Assembly: GCA_944389045.1 (NCBI GenBank)
Contig: CALXKW010000004.1
Coordinates: forward strand, 1 to 34,511
Reading direction: 5' to 3'
Source: an uncultured Clostridia bacterium
GTDB taxonomy: Bacteria > Bacillota > Clostridia > Oscillospirales > CAG-272
Length of the DNA: 34,511 nucleotides
Shown here one piece after another: positions 1 through 7,089 of the stretch. The notes beneath the pieces were generated by a model. That model was given only the letters and a program-made list of their open reading frames with translations. It ran no database searches and was not told the origin of the DNA. Position 1 is the first letter of the stretch. The number at the start of each line of letters is the position of its first letter. Position numbers and translations under genes: made by a program.

Positions 1-1295
1 ATCTTCTCAAGATCGGCCTTCCGTGCGCCCAGCTTTTCAATGACCGCGCCGGTAAACTCCTCCGCCACGTCGATGTATACCCGCTCGATCGGCTCGCAGA
101 GCTTGCCGTCGATCTCCTTGTAGATGACGCGGGGCGCGGAGACGGCGAGCTCATAGCCCTCCCGCCGCATGTTTTCCACCAAAATCGAAAGATGCATCTC
201 GCCGCGGCCGCAGACCTTGAAGCTGTCGGTCGTCTCGCCGGCCGAGACGCGGAGCGAAACGTCGCGCAGAAGCTCGTTGTAGAGGCGGTCGCGGATCTGC
301 CGGGAGGTGACGTATTTGCCCTCCCGCCCCGCGAAGGGGCTGGTGTTGACCATAAAGGTCATTTCGAGCGTCGGCTCGCTTATTTTCACAAAGGGGAGCG
401 GATTCGGCGCGTCGCTGTCGCAGATCGTGTCGCCGATCGAAATATTCTCGGCCCCCGAAAAACAGACGATATCGCCGGGAAAAGCCCGCTCGCAGCTGAC
501 GCGCTTCAGGCCGTCGAACTGATAAAGCGATACGATCTTCGTGCGCTTGGCATAGCCCGGGTCGTGGTAGTTGCAGATCACCACGTCGCTTCCCACCCGG
601 ATCGAGCCGTTTTCCACCCGGCCGATGCCGATGCGTCCCACATAATCGTTGTAGTCGATCGAAGAGACAAGAAGCTGAAGCTTCGCGTTCTCATCCCCCT
701 CGGGCGCGGGAATATAATTCAGAATGGTCTCAAAAAGCGGCTTTAGGTCGGTACCCGGCTCGTCGGGAGAATAGGAAGCGGTTCCCGCGCGCCCCGAGCA
801 GAAGAGCATCGGGCTGTCCAGCTGCTCATCGGTCGCGTCGAGATCCATGAGGAGCTCAAGCACCTCGTCGACCACCTCGTGAATCCGGGCATCGGGCTTG
901 TCGATTTTGTTCACCACGACGATCACCCGGTGATTGAGCTCAAGCGCGCGCTGAAGCACAAAGCGGGTCTGCGGCATAGGGCCTTCCGCGGCGTCAACCA
1001 GAAGAAGAACACCGTTCACCATCTTCAGAATCCGCTCCACCTCGCCGCCGAAGTCGGCATGTCCGGGCGTGTCGATCACGTTGATCTTCGTATCCCGGTA
1101 ATGAATGGCCGTGTTCTTGGCGAGGATTGTAATCCCGCGCTCCCGCTCCAGGTCGTTGGAATCCATGACGCGGATCTGGGTGGTCTGATTCTCACGAAAG
1201 ACGCCTCCCTGCTTCAGCATCTCGTCTACCAGCGTCGTCTTCCCGTGGTCGACATGGGCGATGATCGCGATATTTCTCAAATCGTTTCTAATCAC
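1..1295 (-). CDS. typA: GTPase TypA/BipA (C-terminus off the window)
   Basis: Translational GTPase of the EF-G-like family that binds the ribosome and is linked to 50S assembly and stress or cold adaptation. The visible 431 residues carry the G1 motif AHVDHGKT (residues 13-20), RGIT at 53-56 (G2), DTPGH at 75-79 (G3) and NKID near 130 (G4), followed by the beta-barrel domain II and the start of the EF-G-like C-terminal part. Family members are about 600 residues, so roughly 170 residues lie beyond the left edge. The start is GTG at 1293-1295: it places the conserved [17 protein letters not shown] start correctly and has GGGAG about nine bases upstream. The ATG slightly further upstream is out of frame. 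It is divergent from the small gene at 1428. Identification rests on domain order and motifs and is firm. Confidence 0.95.
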   Translation of the reverse strand, partial: MIRNDLRNIAIIAHVDHGKTTLVDEMLKQGGVFRENQTTQIRVMDSNDLERERGITILAKNTAIHYRDTKINVIDTPGHADFGGEVERILKMVNGVLLLVDAAEGPMPQTRFVLQRALELNHRVIVVVNKIDKPDARIHEVVDEVLELLMDLDATDEQLDSPMLFCSGRAGTASYSPDEPGTDLKPLFETILNYIPAPEGDENAKLQLLVSSIDYNDYVGRIGIGRVENGSIRVGSDVVICNYHDPGYAKRTKIVSLYQFDGLKRVSCERAFPGDIVCFSGAENISIGDTICDSDAPNPLPFVKISEPTLEMTFMVNTSPFAGREGKYVTSRQIRDRLYNELLRDVSLRVSAGETTDSFKVCGRGEMHLSILVENMRREGYELAVSAPRVIYKEIDGKLCEPIERVYIDVAEEFTGAVIEKLGARKADLEK

Positions 1296-1330
1296 TTATC
1301 CGTACTCCCATCGTTCGGTTTAACTTAGAA

Positions 1331-1339
1331 ATTTTAGCA
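1331..1339 (-). promoter_or_regulatory. Probable extended -10 promoter of typA
   Basis: On the minus strand the sequence reads TGCTAAAAT, an extended -10 element (TGn plus TAAAAT), about 35 bases before the GTG start of typA. No good -35 hexamer is present; the upstream region is a T-rich tract. The same TGCTAAA core occurs in the divergent promoter at 1398-1406, so the two form an inverted repeat. Confidence 0.4.
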
Positions 1340-1377
1340 CAAAAAAGAACAAAAAAAAAGGGTTTTTCTCAAAAAAG

Positions 1378-1406
1378 TTGATTTTTGTAGAGATTCGTGC
1401 TAAACT
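1378..1406 (+). promoter_or_regulatory. Sigma-A-type promoter of the small gene at 1428
   Basis: TTGATT (1378-1383), a 17-base spacer and TAAACT (1401-1406), with TGC directly before the -10. It lies 21 bases before the GTG start of the downstream gene, so the transcript would have a very short leader. Confidence 0.6.
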
Positions 1407-1427
1407 AAGGACCAAAGAGGTGGTTTT

Positions 1428-1760
1428 GTGTTCAAATTTCTGAGAAGAAAGAAGAAAAACGAAAACAGCGTGGCGTTTCGCCGCGAAATGGCCGCCAAGC
1501 TCGACGGCAAGCATATCCAATATGTAGGAGAACGCATCGAGAACGAGGAAATCATCGTCGGGCGGGAGGGCGGTCTCAACATCCGCAACGGCGAATTTCT
1601 GGTTTTTGCCTCGGGGGTCGTAGTCTTTCGCGCTGCCATCGACGAGCTGAACGCCTCCGAGCTGATGAGCGGAGACGGCGTGATCCTCACCGCACCCGAT
1701 CTTGAGAACGGGGGCCGAATGCGCTCGGTAGTCGCCTATTACAGCTATTACCGAAAGTAA
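1428..1760 (+). CDS. Small conserved-looking protein of unknown function
   Basis: A 110-residue protein that I do not recognise. It starts with a short amphipathic, very basic stretch (MFKFLRRKKKN) and continues as a mixed alpha/beta sequence with no signal peptide or membrane segment and no cysteine. The C-terminus is tyrosine-rich (AYYSYYRK). The start is GTG at 1428, chosen because AAAGAGGTGG lies five bases upstream and a good promoter ends at 1406. It stands alone and is divergent from typA. Real-gene status is supported by the promoter, the ribosome binding site and a codon pattern like the neighbours. The function is unknown; the basic N-terminus could touch membrane or RNA, but that is only inference. 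Confidence 0.75.
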   Translation: MFKFLRRKKKNENSVAFRREMAAKLDGKHIQYVGERIENEEIIVGREGGLNIRNGEFLVFASGVVVFRAAIDELNASELMSGDGVILTAPDLENGGRMRSVVAYYSYYRK

Positions 1761-2117
1761 GCGTATTTCGAAGCGGCCGAATCGAACAACGCCGAACAAG
1801 TAAAAAATCACAAAAAGCGGAAAAAGCGGCAGGCGGAAAAAATAGCCGGACATCCGGAAATTTAAGAGGGGAAAAAACCGAAACAAAAGCCCAAACCTTT
1901 CTCCCCTTCCCCCTGCTCCGGCGCGGCGCTCAAATTGGCGCGCGGAAAGGGCTCCCTGTCGGAGTCTTTCCTTGATCCGACTGCTGTTCTATCCCGCCCC
2001 GCGGGAGGGCGCGGCAGTTTGCTTGGCTCTCTTGGGAAAAAGCCGTTTTCCCGCCGCGCCCGGTCGTGATTGCTTCCTCCCTCTCTCTCTCTGCGGTGGC
2101 TGTCGCCGCCGAACGCT
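1761..2117. other. 357-bp non-coding stretch with nested inverted repeats
   Basis: No convincing gene lies here. The left part is A/G-rich. The centre holds several perfect inverted repeats: GTCGGA/TCCGAC (1958-1963/1976-1981), CCCGC/GCGGG (1993-1997/2001-2005), GGGCGCGGC/GCCGCGCCC (2007-2015/2053-2061), and nested inside the last one GGGAAAA/TTTTCCC (2034-2040/2046-2052). The last two abut exactly at 2052/2053, as stacked helices would. Neither strand shows the U-tract expected of a terminator. It lies between the 3' end of the small gene and the 3' end of the DUF421 gene, so it is a convergent intergenic region. It may encode a structured RNA, but the strand cannot be decided. Confidence 0.4.
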
Positions 2118-2798
2118 TCAGTTTTTCGCAAGGTAGTTAGAAAGATTTCCCTCTCCGTCCACCATACCGAGAAAGACGTCGGCAAGCGCCACTTTCTGAG
2201 CCTTCAGCTGGTTCATGAGCCAGGACTGGTTCTTGCCCAGCTGAATCAGATTGCGGTCGAGAATCTTGCCGTCATAAATCACGCTGACCGGAGGCGTGGC
2301 CTGCTTTTGGGGCGTGATGTTGAGATCGGCCAGCGTCACTTTCTGACTTTCGCTCTTGGCCAGGACCGACATGCGCCCGTTCGACTCAAGCTGGGCGCTG
2401 GCAATGTCGGAAATGTCATAGTAGCCGGCGATGCGGCACATCTCCTGAAATTCGCTGACCGAGATCTGGGCTTTGGCAAAATTTTTCTTCAGAAACGTCC
2501 CGTTCTGAAAAAGGAGGGTGGGCGTTCCCGAAAGGAAACGGCGGGCGCGGACCGACTTGCGGTTGATGATGTCGATGAGAAAGACCGCCACGCCGTAAAA
2601 GCTCATCGAGATGACCCCTACCCAGATGTTTCGCTCGATGCCGGTGGCCAGTTCCCCGGCAATCGAACCGATGGTCATCCCGTTGATATAGTCAAAGAGG
2701 CTCATATTGGCAATCTGCCGTTTACTGATCAGCTTGGTGAAGACAAAAAGCACCACCAGGGAGATCAGCGAGCGCACAACGGTTTGTAAATAGAGCAT
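2118..2798 (-). CDS. DUF421 (YetF/YdfR-type) membrane protein
   Basis: Integral membrane protein of the DUF421 family; B. subtilis relatives are YetF, YdfR and YdfS. The biochemical role is not well established. The 226-residue product has two or three N-terminal membrane helices (about 3-23, 36-52 and 58-77), the family motif FDYINGMTIGSIAGEL after the first helix, and a soluble cytoplasmic domain with SGTPTLLFQNG and the QLESNGRMSVL motif typical of the C-terminal part. The ATG at 2796-2798 is chosen because it gives the usual family N-terminus directly ahead of the first helix and has GGAG about eleven bases upstream; upstream in-frame codons encode unrelated sequence. It is monocistronic and divergent from ireB. 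Confidence 0.88.
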   Translation of the reverse strand: MLYLQTVVRSLISLVVLFVFTKLISKRQIANMSLFDYINGMTIGSIAGELATGIERNIWVGVISMSFYGVAVFLIDIINRKSVRARRFLSGTPTLLFQNGTFLKKNFAKAQISVSEFQEMCRIAGYYDISDIASAQLESNGRMSVLAKSESQKVTLADLNITPQKQATPPVSVIYDGKILDRNLIQLGKNQSWLMNQLKAQKVALADVFLGMVDGEGNLSNYLAKN

Positions 2799-2932
2799 AC
2801 TGTATTTCGCTCCAGCCCGGACAGTGTCCGGACTAAAGCTTCCTTTCCTGCAAAAAGCGAACAGAGGGCAAAAAGAAAACCCGCTGAACAGTATCATTAT
2901 TCTCGAAAAGCCAACAAAATATAATTTAACAC

Positions 2933-2961
2933 TTGAAAAGCGTTTTTTTTTATTGTATAAT
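2933..2961 (+). promoter_or_regulatory. Sigma-A promoter of ireB
   Basis: TTGAAA (2933-2938), a 17-base spacer containing a run of T, and a perfect TATAAT (2956-2961). The start codon of ireB is 69 bases downstream. This is one of the best promoters in the window. Confidence 0.88.
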
Positions 2962-3030
2962 AGAGAAGGATGACACGGTCGAGCCGTATCCTCCTTCCCT
3001 GTATCTACGAAAGCAAAGGAGAAATGCGCC

Positions 3031-3303
3031 ATGGCACAGGATTTTGGAAACGACAGAAACGATCTCACAAGAACCTTCGTCGTCCAGAGCGAGGAGGAAC
3101 TGGAGATTCGTCATATCCTTCTTGAGGTCTACGACGCCCTCAACGAGAAGGGATATAATCCCGTCAACCAGATCGTCGGCTATATTCTCTCGGAGGATCC
3201 GACCTATATCACCAATCATAAGAACGCCCGCAGTCTGATCCGCAAGATCGACCGGGATGAGCTTCTGAACATTCTGGTCCGCTCTTATCTGCTCCGCGGC
3301 TGA
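3031..3303 (+). CDS. ireB: IreB family regulatory phosphoprotein (UPF0297)
   Basis: Small cytoplasmic protein of the IreB/YrzL family (DUF965, UPF0297). In Enterococcus faecalis IreB is phosphorylated on N-terminal threonines by the Ser/Thr kinase IreK and acts as a negative regulator in cephalosporin resistance. The 90-residue length fits the family, and the core [19 protein letters not shown] followed by [19 protein letters not shown] is diagnostic. Two threonines near the N-terminus (DLTRTF) could be the phosphorylation sites. The start is ATG at 3031 with AAAGGAG about nine bases upstream. In many Bacillota the gene is followed by ruvX/yqgF; here it has its own promoter and terminator and is followed by ribF, so it is probably monocistronic. 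Confidence 0.95.
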   Translation: MAQDFGNDRNDLTRTFVVQSEEELEIRHILLEVYDALNEKGYNPVNQIVGYILSEDPTYITNHKNARSLIRKIDRDELLNILVRSYLLRG

Positions 3304-3316
3304 CCAAACAACAAAA

Positions 3317-3346
3317 GGGTGGCGCCTGCCGGCGGCACCCTTTTTC
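3317..3346 (+). terminator. Rho-independent terminator of ireB
   Basis: GGGTGGCGCC, a four-base loop and GGCGGCACCC form a ten-pair stem with one G-G mismatch, directly followed by TTTTT. It begins 13 bases after the ireB stop codon. Confidence 0.85.
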
Positions 3347-3364
3347 GGTAAAAGGCATCTGTTT

Positions 3365-4288
3365 ATGGAGATCATCAACCTTCCCTCCCCCGCGTACCCT
3401 TTCCCCCGCCGGACGCCGGTTTCGGCCGCGCTCGGCAATTTCGACGGGGTACATCTCGCGCATCAGGCGCTTCTCAAAGAGGCCGGTGCACCCGGCCTTG
3501 TCCCGGCGGTCTTCACCTTCGAAAGGCCGGCTGCGCCCTATCTCACAACCCGGGAAGAGCGCCTTTCCCTCTTTGTGTCTTTCGGCATAAAAATCGTCTT
3601 TCTCGCCTCGTTCGAGGGCTGGAAGGACCTCTCCTGTCCCTCCTTCGTCGACTTTCTGAAGGACGCTCTCGCCGTTCGCCGCGTGATCTGCGGCTTCAAC
3701 TTCCGTTTCGGGCGAGGCGCCGCCGGAGACGCTTCGTATCTCTCCTCCCTGGCCGAAAAGACGGGGATTTCCTGTCAGGTTCTCCCCGAAATGACCTATG
3801 AGGGAGAGACGATCAGTTCTTCCGCCATCCGCGGCCACCTGGCTGCGGGAGAGCCCGCCCGCGCGGCCGCTCTGCTGGGCCGCCCCTATTCGCTCACGGG
3901 GGTTGTGGCGCACGGCTTTTCCGTAGGAAAAAGCCGTCTTGCGACCCCCACCATCAACCTGCCCGTGCCTTGTGACGCCGCGCCTTTACGGCATGGCGTC
4001 TATGTCACCCACACCGCCCTTGCGGGCCGAACCTTTTCCTCGGTGACCAATATCGGAAAAAATCCCACCTACGGAAGGGACCGGGTGACTTGCGAGACCT
4101 ATCTGCTCGACGCAGAGGGCGATTTTTACGGCCTGAAGGCAACGGTCTTTTTTGACGAATTTCTCCGGCCGGAAATGAAATTTCCCTCCGAGGCGGCGCT
4201 GAAAGCGGCCATCAGCCGGGATATTGCGGCCGCTGCGGCCTATCCTCGAAAGGGCGAAGAGCCGCGCGCCGCCGAAAGAAACGATTAG
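3365..4288 (+). CDS. ribF: Bifunctional riboflavin kinase / FAD synthetase RibF
   Basis: Phosphorylates riboflavin to FMN and adenylates FMN to FAD. The 307-residue length is normal. The N-terminal nucleotidyltransferase domain shows GNFDGVHLAHQ (24-34, HxGH-like), CGFNFRFGRGAAGD (about 109-122) and the ISSSAIRGHLAAGE segment (about 150-163). The C-terminal kinase domain shows GRPYSLTGVVAHG, the conserved TPTINLP (194-200), SVTNIGKNPTYG, ETYLLD and the final FLRPEMKFPSEAALKAAI. The start is ATG at 3365; AAAGG lies about ten bases upstream, a modest ribosome binding site. The gene lies 19 bases after the ireB terminator and no FMN riboswitch precedes it, so expression is probably through partial readthrough or a weak unseen promoter. 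Confidence 0.96.
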   Translation: MEIINLPSPAYPFPRRTPVSAALGNFDGVHLAHQALLKEAGAPGLVPAVFTFERPAAPYLTTREERLSLFVSFGIKIVFLASFEGWKDLSCPSFVDFLKDALAVRRVICGFNFRFGRGAAGDASYLSSLAEKTGISCQVLPEMTYEGETISSSAIRGHLAAGEPARAAALLGRPYSLTGVVAHGFSVGKSRLATPTINLPVPCDAAPLRHGVYVTHTALAGRTFSSVTNIGKNPTYGRDRVTCETYLLDAEGDFYGLKATVFFDEFLRPEMKFPSEAALKAAISRDIAAAAAYPRKGEEPRAAERND

Positions 4289-4356
4289 AAAAAATTCGGC
4301 GGACATCGGAGTCACGAAAAGCCGAAATCCGCAAAAGGAAAATTTCAAAAATCGAT

Positions 4357-5853
4357 ATGAAGGATAAAAAAACGTTTTCCATAAGAGGAAAAGGCGCGCG
4401 GCCCCCCCAAGCGCCCCGGACGCCGAAGGCTCCGGCACGCGCGGTGAGCGCCGTTCTCTCTCTTCTCGCGCTCTCTTTCCTGCTCATTCCCTTTTCGCTT
4501 TTCGCCGACGCACGCCCTTCCGACGCCGATACCGACGCGCTCCTTCTCTACTGCTTCAACACCGACAGCATTCTCTATGAAAAAAAGAGCGGCGAAAAAC
4601 TGCCGCCCTCCTCGACTGCCAAAATGATGACGGCGCTTCTCACACTCGAAGCCTATCCCGACCTATCCCAAGAGGTGACGCTCACCGAAGAGCTGACCGC
4701 AAACAACATCTCGCAGGACTACGGCTTTCTTCCGAACGCGGCCCTTCCGGTCAGCGATCTTCTGGCCGCGCTCGTCATCGCCAATGCCAACGGCGCCGCA
4801 AACATTCTTTCCCGTCTGATTGCCGGAGATGAGACGGCCTTTGTCGAAAAGATGAACGAGCGGGCCGCGGCGCTCGGAATGAAGGATACCGTCTACCAGA
4901 ATCCCACGGGACTGGATACCGAAGGGGCCTCTACCACGGCGCGGGATATTCTTCTCCTCGCCAAAACGCTCCACGGCGACGGGCGTTTTACCGCCCTCGC
5001 CTCCCGCGCTTCGTACACGCTGACCAACCGGTTCACGCTCTACAACCGAAACGCGCTGATCGGCAAGTGGTATACCCTCGACTACTACTACGCCCGGGCC
5101 ACCGGCATGAACGCCGGCAGCACCGAGTCCGGCGGGCATACGCTGGTCGCCACCTCGGACGAGCCCAACGGCTATACCTATCTCACCATCGTACTGGGAG
5201 GAAAAACGGCATCCGACGGTACCAATACCGCCTACACCACAGGTACCGCCTTTCTGAAGTGGGGCGGAACCTCCTTCCGCTATCTTGAGGTTCTCTCGAG
5301 CGCAAAGCTGGTCACTACCCTGCCGGTCAGAAACGGGGACGGAAGGAGTGAAATGCCGGTCTTTCCCGAAAAAAGCCTCTCGCTCTATCTGCCCGACACG
5401 GTCGGGAGCGACGATTTGACCTATACCTATACCCTCACCCGGCAAGAGCTGGAAGCGCCGCAGGAAAAGGGCGCCGCGGTGGGTGAAATCACCGTCCTGA
5501 TCGACGGAGAAGAAGCGGCGCGCGTGACGCTTGTCACCGGAGCCGACGTGACACGAAGCCATGGTGCGTTCTTTGCCGATTTTCTCAAGCGTTTTTTCAC
5601 AAATCCCTTCGTCCTGATTCTCCTGATTCTCTGCTTTCTTCTTATATTGCGGAAAATTCTCATCGCCCGCCGCCGGGCCCGCCGGAAAAAGGAGAAGGAA
5701 AGGCGGCTTGCCGAGCGGAAGAAAGCGATGCTTGAACAAAAAGTACGCCAAAACTCCGGAAAACAGGAAGCGTCAGCGCCCCGGGAAGACCCTCAAAAAA
5801 CAAGGAAAGATCAGGCTGCGGAAAACGAAAATCAGGAGCAAAAGGGAAACTGA
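4357..5853 (+). CDS. D-alanyl-D-alanine carboxypeptidase family protein (S11) with altered motifs
   Basis: Penicillin-binding-protein-5-like peptidase (S11, DacA/DacF family) that would trim the terminal D-Ala from peptidoglycan stem peptides outside the cell. The 498-residue product has a long basic N-terminus, a hydrophobic signal segment (about 30-50), the catalytic SxxK as SSTAKMM (Ser86, Lys89), the family TGLD element near 184-187, and a C-terminal membrane helix (about 415-432) with a very basic cytoplasmic tail. The second motif, normally SxN, reads N143-A-N145 (ANANGAANIL), and the KTG box reads N252-A-G254 (TGMNAGSTESGG), so two of the three active-site motifs deviate. It may be a divergent or catalytically weak enzyme. 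The start at 4357 has only a distant AAGGA; a GTG near 4444 directly before the signal segment is an alternative. It ends at a strong terminator. Confidence 0.85.
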   Translation: MKDKKTFSIRGKGARPPQAPRTPKAPARAVSAVLSLLALSFLLIPFSLFADARPSDADTDALLLYCFNTDSILYEKKSGEKLPPSSTAKMMTALLTLEAYPDLSQEVTLTEELTANNISQDYGFLPNAALPVSDLLAALVIANANGAANILSRLIAGDETAFVEKMNERAAALGMKDTVYQNPTGLDTEGASTTARDILLLAKTLHGDGRFTALASRASYTLTNRFTLYNRNALIGKWYTLDYYYARATGMNAGSTESGGHTLVATSDEPNGYTYLTIVLGGKTASDGTNTAYTTGTAFLKWGGTSFRYLEVLSSAKLVTTLPVRNGDGRSEMPVFPEKSLSLYLPDTVGSDDLTYTYTLTRQELEAPQEKGAAVGEITVLIDGEEAARVTLVTGADVTRSHGAFFADFLKRFFTNPFVLILLILCFLLILRKILIARRRARRKKEKERRLAERKKAMLEQKVRQNSGKQEASAPREDPQKTRKDQAAENENQEQKGN

Positions 5854-5874
5854 CAAACAGGCACTCCCATCCGA

Positions 5875-5915
5875 CCAAAAAGATCCGGGGCGTAAAACGC
5901 CCCGGATCTTTTTGG
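5875..5915 (+). terminator. Strong bidirectional terminator
   Basis: A perfect 18-bp stem (5875-5892 with 5898-5915) around a five-base loop, with A-run and U-run on the two arms so it can work in both directions. It begins 21 bases after the carboxypeptidase gene. The converging Gld-type operon ends at 6107 on the opposite strand. Confidence 0.95.
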
Positions 5916-6106
5916 TTTGAACCGATTTTTTCAATTCAGGCCGATGGGTTTTCATTTCGCCTTGTCCGTACCCGATTCTTTTTTCGCCCTGCACAAAAAG
6001 AGTTAAAATCCTGAACCCGGTTCATCCTCCTTATTCCCTTTCCAAAGCCAGAGCGGCCCGACACGGAAAAGGGAGAGCTCTTACGCCGGATCGTGGGTAC
6101 GGCCGT

Positions 6107-7084
6107 TCATTCGATTGTCAGAATGTCGAGATCTTGATATTTGTCTTTGAAGACAATTTCAAGGGAGGCGGCATGTTCCTCCATATATGCCGCGTACTCC
6201 CGTGCCAGATAGTAGGCGATGATGTCGTTATAGTTCTGATCCACATAGCTGTCGCTGATAGCGGTACGGCGAAGCAGCATCAGGCAGGGATAGCCGTCAG
6301 CCGTGTAGGTCTCCACCACTTCGCTGATCTCCCCTTCGTTCAGAGCTTTTACCGTCTCTTCAAAATCTGCGGAATAGATGCTCGTCGTAAAGCAGCCGTC
6401 GGTGGCGTAGACATATTCGGAGGCATAGCGCTGGTCAAGCTCTTCGGTAGCGTCCCGCAGGGAGGTTCCTTTCAGGACCTTCTCCCGCGCCTCCTCCATC
6501 TCCTTGCGGCGGGTCTCGCGGTTCACGCTGTCGACCGTGAGAATCACATACTCGGCGGCATACCATTCCCCGGAAGACAGGTCGGCGTCGATCGTATCGT
6601 TGTCGCTGGCAAAGCGGGAATCGGTCGATACCAGCCAGTCGTAGACGAGATCGTCGTAATAGTCGAGCGTGACGAGTTCTTCCATAACTTCGTCGGTGGC
6701 GTACATGGCTTCGAGCATCTCTTCATAATCCGAGGCGGAGCGGTAGAAGTCGAGTTCGTTTTGAATGGCCTTCTTCGCCGACGAATCGAGCTTAAGGCCA
6801 AGTTCCGCCGCCAAGGCTCTTGCCGCGTAGGCGTTTTTCAAATCGGTAAAGACCGCATTACGGATCTTTTCGCGCACTTCCTCGTCGGCCAGTTCTTCTT
6901 CGGTATAGGAAGCCATATAGGTCTTGACAAAGCTTTTCAGAAGGTCGTAAGGGACCTTTTCCCCGCCGATTGTCATGACGGTGGGACTTTTGCAGGAGGT
7001 AAAGAGAAGAAGCGCCGAGCCGAGAAGGAGAAGGGCCAGAAAGAGAGTAAGACCGCGGCGGAATGTTTTCCGAATTTTTTGCAT
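6107..7084 (-). CDS. SurA/PpiC-like foldase lipoprotein
   Basis: Predicted extracytoplasmic lipoprotein related to PrsA/SurA-type foldases. The first 31 residues form a basic n-region, a hydrophobic core and a lipobox ending LFTSC (Cys31). The remainder is mostly helical and acidic, as in the SurA N-terminal chaperone domain. A segment near 160-270 (EWYAAEYVILTVDS, then EMEEAREKVLKGTSL, LNEGEISEVVET and GYPCLMLLRR) follows the order of a parvulin domain, but the usual active-site histidines and aromatic residues are not obvious, so isomerase activity is doubtful. The ATG at 7084 has AAGGAG eight bases upstream, inside the stop region of the DUF4340 gene, which suggests translational coupling. 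As the last gene of the Gld-type operon it probably folds or receives what the transporter handles. Confidence 0.8.
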   Translation of the reverse strand: MQKIRKTFRRGLTLFLALLLLGSALLLFTSCKSPTVMTIGGEKVPYDLLKSFVKTYMASYTEEELADEEVREKIRNAVFTDLKNAYAARALAAELGLKLDSSAKKAIQNELDFYRSASDYEEMLEAMYATDEVMEELVTLDYYDDLVYDWLVSTDSRFASDNDTIDADLSSGEWYAAEYVILTVDSVNRETRRKEMEEAREKVLKGTSLRDATEELDQRYASEYVYATDGCFTTSIYSADFEETVKALNEGEISEVVETYTADGYPCLMLLRRTAISDSYVDQNYNDIIAYYLAREYAAYMEEHAASLEIVFKDKYQDLDILTIE

Positions 7085-7089
7085 AAAGG

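Noticed and set aside
2034..2052. GGGAAAA/TTTTCCC hairpin as a terminator for the DUF421 gene
   Set aside because: No U-tract follows on the minus strand and the stem is enclosed in a larger stem; it does not look like an intrinsic terminator.
3304..3364. Possible FMN riboswitch in front of ribF
   Set aside because: Only 61 bases separate the genes, and these hold the ireB terminator. There is no room for and no sign of an FMN aptamer.
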